Origin: Puffinus mauretanicus
Lineage: Eukaryota; Chordata; Aves; Procellariiformes; Procellariidae
Length of the DNA: 64,000 bases
Assembly (NCBI GenBank): GCA_023333565.1
Contig: JAJKFH010000115.1
Coordinates: 1,798,001 to 1,862,000 of the forward strand
Direction of reading: 5' to 3'
A model generated the notes under the pieces. It was given only the letters and a program-made list of their open reading frames with translations. It did no database searches and was not told where the DNA came from. This document shows, piece by piece, positions 63,258-64,000 of the stretch (position 1 is the stretch's first letter; the number at the start of each line of letters is the position of its first letter). Position numbers and translations under genes: made by a program.

Positions 63258-64000
63258 GCATAGGTTGGTAGAGACCTCCAGAGGCCGTACAGTCCAACTT
63301 CTTACTTAAGACTGTTTACCCCCACACCCTCTGGTCAAGTTGCTTAGGATAGTGTCCACCTGAGTTTAAGCTTCTCCAAAAGCAGAAATCCCACAGCCTC
63401 TCCGGTTACCCACTTCACCTGTTTGACCACAATGAAAACATTTTCCTTGTGTCTAGTCAGAATTTCCCCGTGCTCCAGCTTGCATCCATTGCCTCTCCTG
63501 CTCCCACTGTGCACCTCTGAGAACAGCCTGGCTCTGTCTTTCTACAATGTCCTCGTGGTATGTCAATGTTGTTGTACTGGAGAGCCCCAAGCTGCATAAA
63601 GTACTTCATATTTGATCTCACAAGAGTTTAACAGGGCACAAGATTCACTTTGCTCGAACTGTTGGCTGTTCTATTGCTAATGCAGCCAAGTATGCAGATG
63701 GCCTTCCTTGCTGCAAGGGTACACTGCGGACTCCTCCAGTTCGGCTGGTTTTCCACCTGGAGACCCAGGTCCTGCATTCTGCAAAGCTGCATTTTAGCCA
63801 GCTGGCACCAAGACTGTAGTCCTGCATGAGTTTATTCCACCCCAGATGAAGAAGTCTATATTTACCAAAGCTGAACTTAATTCAGTTCTTGTCATCCTTT
63901 TCTCTTGTGTGGTCTTCTCTTGGCTTGTGTGGTCTTTTGAACATCACCCCCACCCTCCAGCCTTTCTTCAGGTCGCTATTGTCCAGAAATGTAGGAAAAG
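63258..64000 (-). mobile_element. Old antisense CR1 LINE, runs off the window
   Basis: The plus strand reads as the reverse complement of a CR1: a 3' UTR start (AGGTTGGTAGAGACC), then the antisense of the ORF2 tail (for example GTCTAGTCAGAATTTCC, AGAACAGCCTGGCTC), still inside ORF2 at the edge. It is highly diverged, with no open frame of note, comparable in age to the 44-kb copy. Confidence 0.85.

Overview
The window is vertebrate nuclear DNA, almost certainly from a bird. It is AT-rich, has no bacterial gene layout, and contains many CR1 LINE fragments, several ending in the (ATTCTATG)n octamer typical of avian CR1, plus ERVL-type endogenous retrovirus pieces with 5-bp target-site duplications (TSDs). 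The bird order cannot be fixed from the sequence. I recognise no host protein-coding exon, tRNA, rRNA, CRISPR array or bacterial-type operon. The window reads as a gene desert or the inside of a large intron, and its coding-like content is almost entirely dead transposon protein.

Layout. 1-9240: AT-rich sequence with nothing recognised except a CpG-rich patch near 750-1020. 9241-9724: a long purine-only pentanucleotide array. 13240-17431: an ERVL provirus remnant without 5' LTR or gag, with decayed protease, reverse transcriptase (RT), RNase H and integrase, followed by an intact-looking 3' LTR. 18298-18878: a young CR1 3' end. 18879-39484: about 20 kb with no recognisable element. 39485-40032: a solo ERVL LTR (minus) with perfect TSDs. 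43958-45680: an old antisense CR1 split by what looks like the 3' end of a different, short-LTR retrovirus. 47214-47450: an antisense CR1 end. 50660-51427: a young CR1 end with an open 193-codon frame. 51609-52128: a second solo LTR (minus) with perfect TSDs. 54410-58951: a long CR1 with remnants of both ORFs, itself interrupted by two antisense CR1 fragments, the second of which is split by a solo LTR. 58952-63257: AT-rich sequence. From 63258 an old antisense CR1 runs off the window.

How the parts relate. The elements do not cooperate; they record insertion history. The nest at 54.4-59.0 kb gives an order: long CR1 first, then the antisense CR1s, then the ERVL LTR. The four ERVL LTRs differ in decay of one promoter motif (TGACGTCA), which suggests different ages or subfamilies. 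No new functional system was found. The best leads are the nested insertion, the unusual short LTR at 45.2 kb, the 402-nt purine tract, a perfect 17-bp inverted repeat at 10.5 kb, and CpG-rich patches that could be exons or regulatory DNA.
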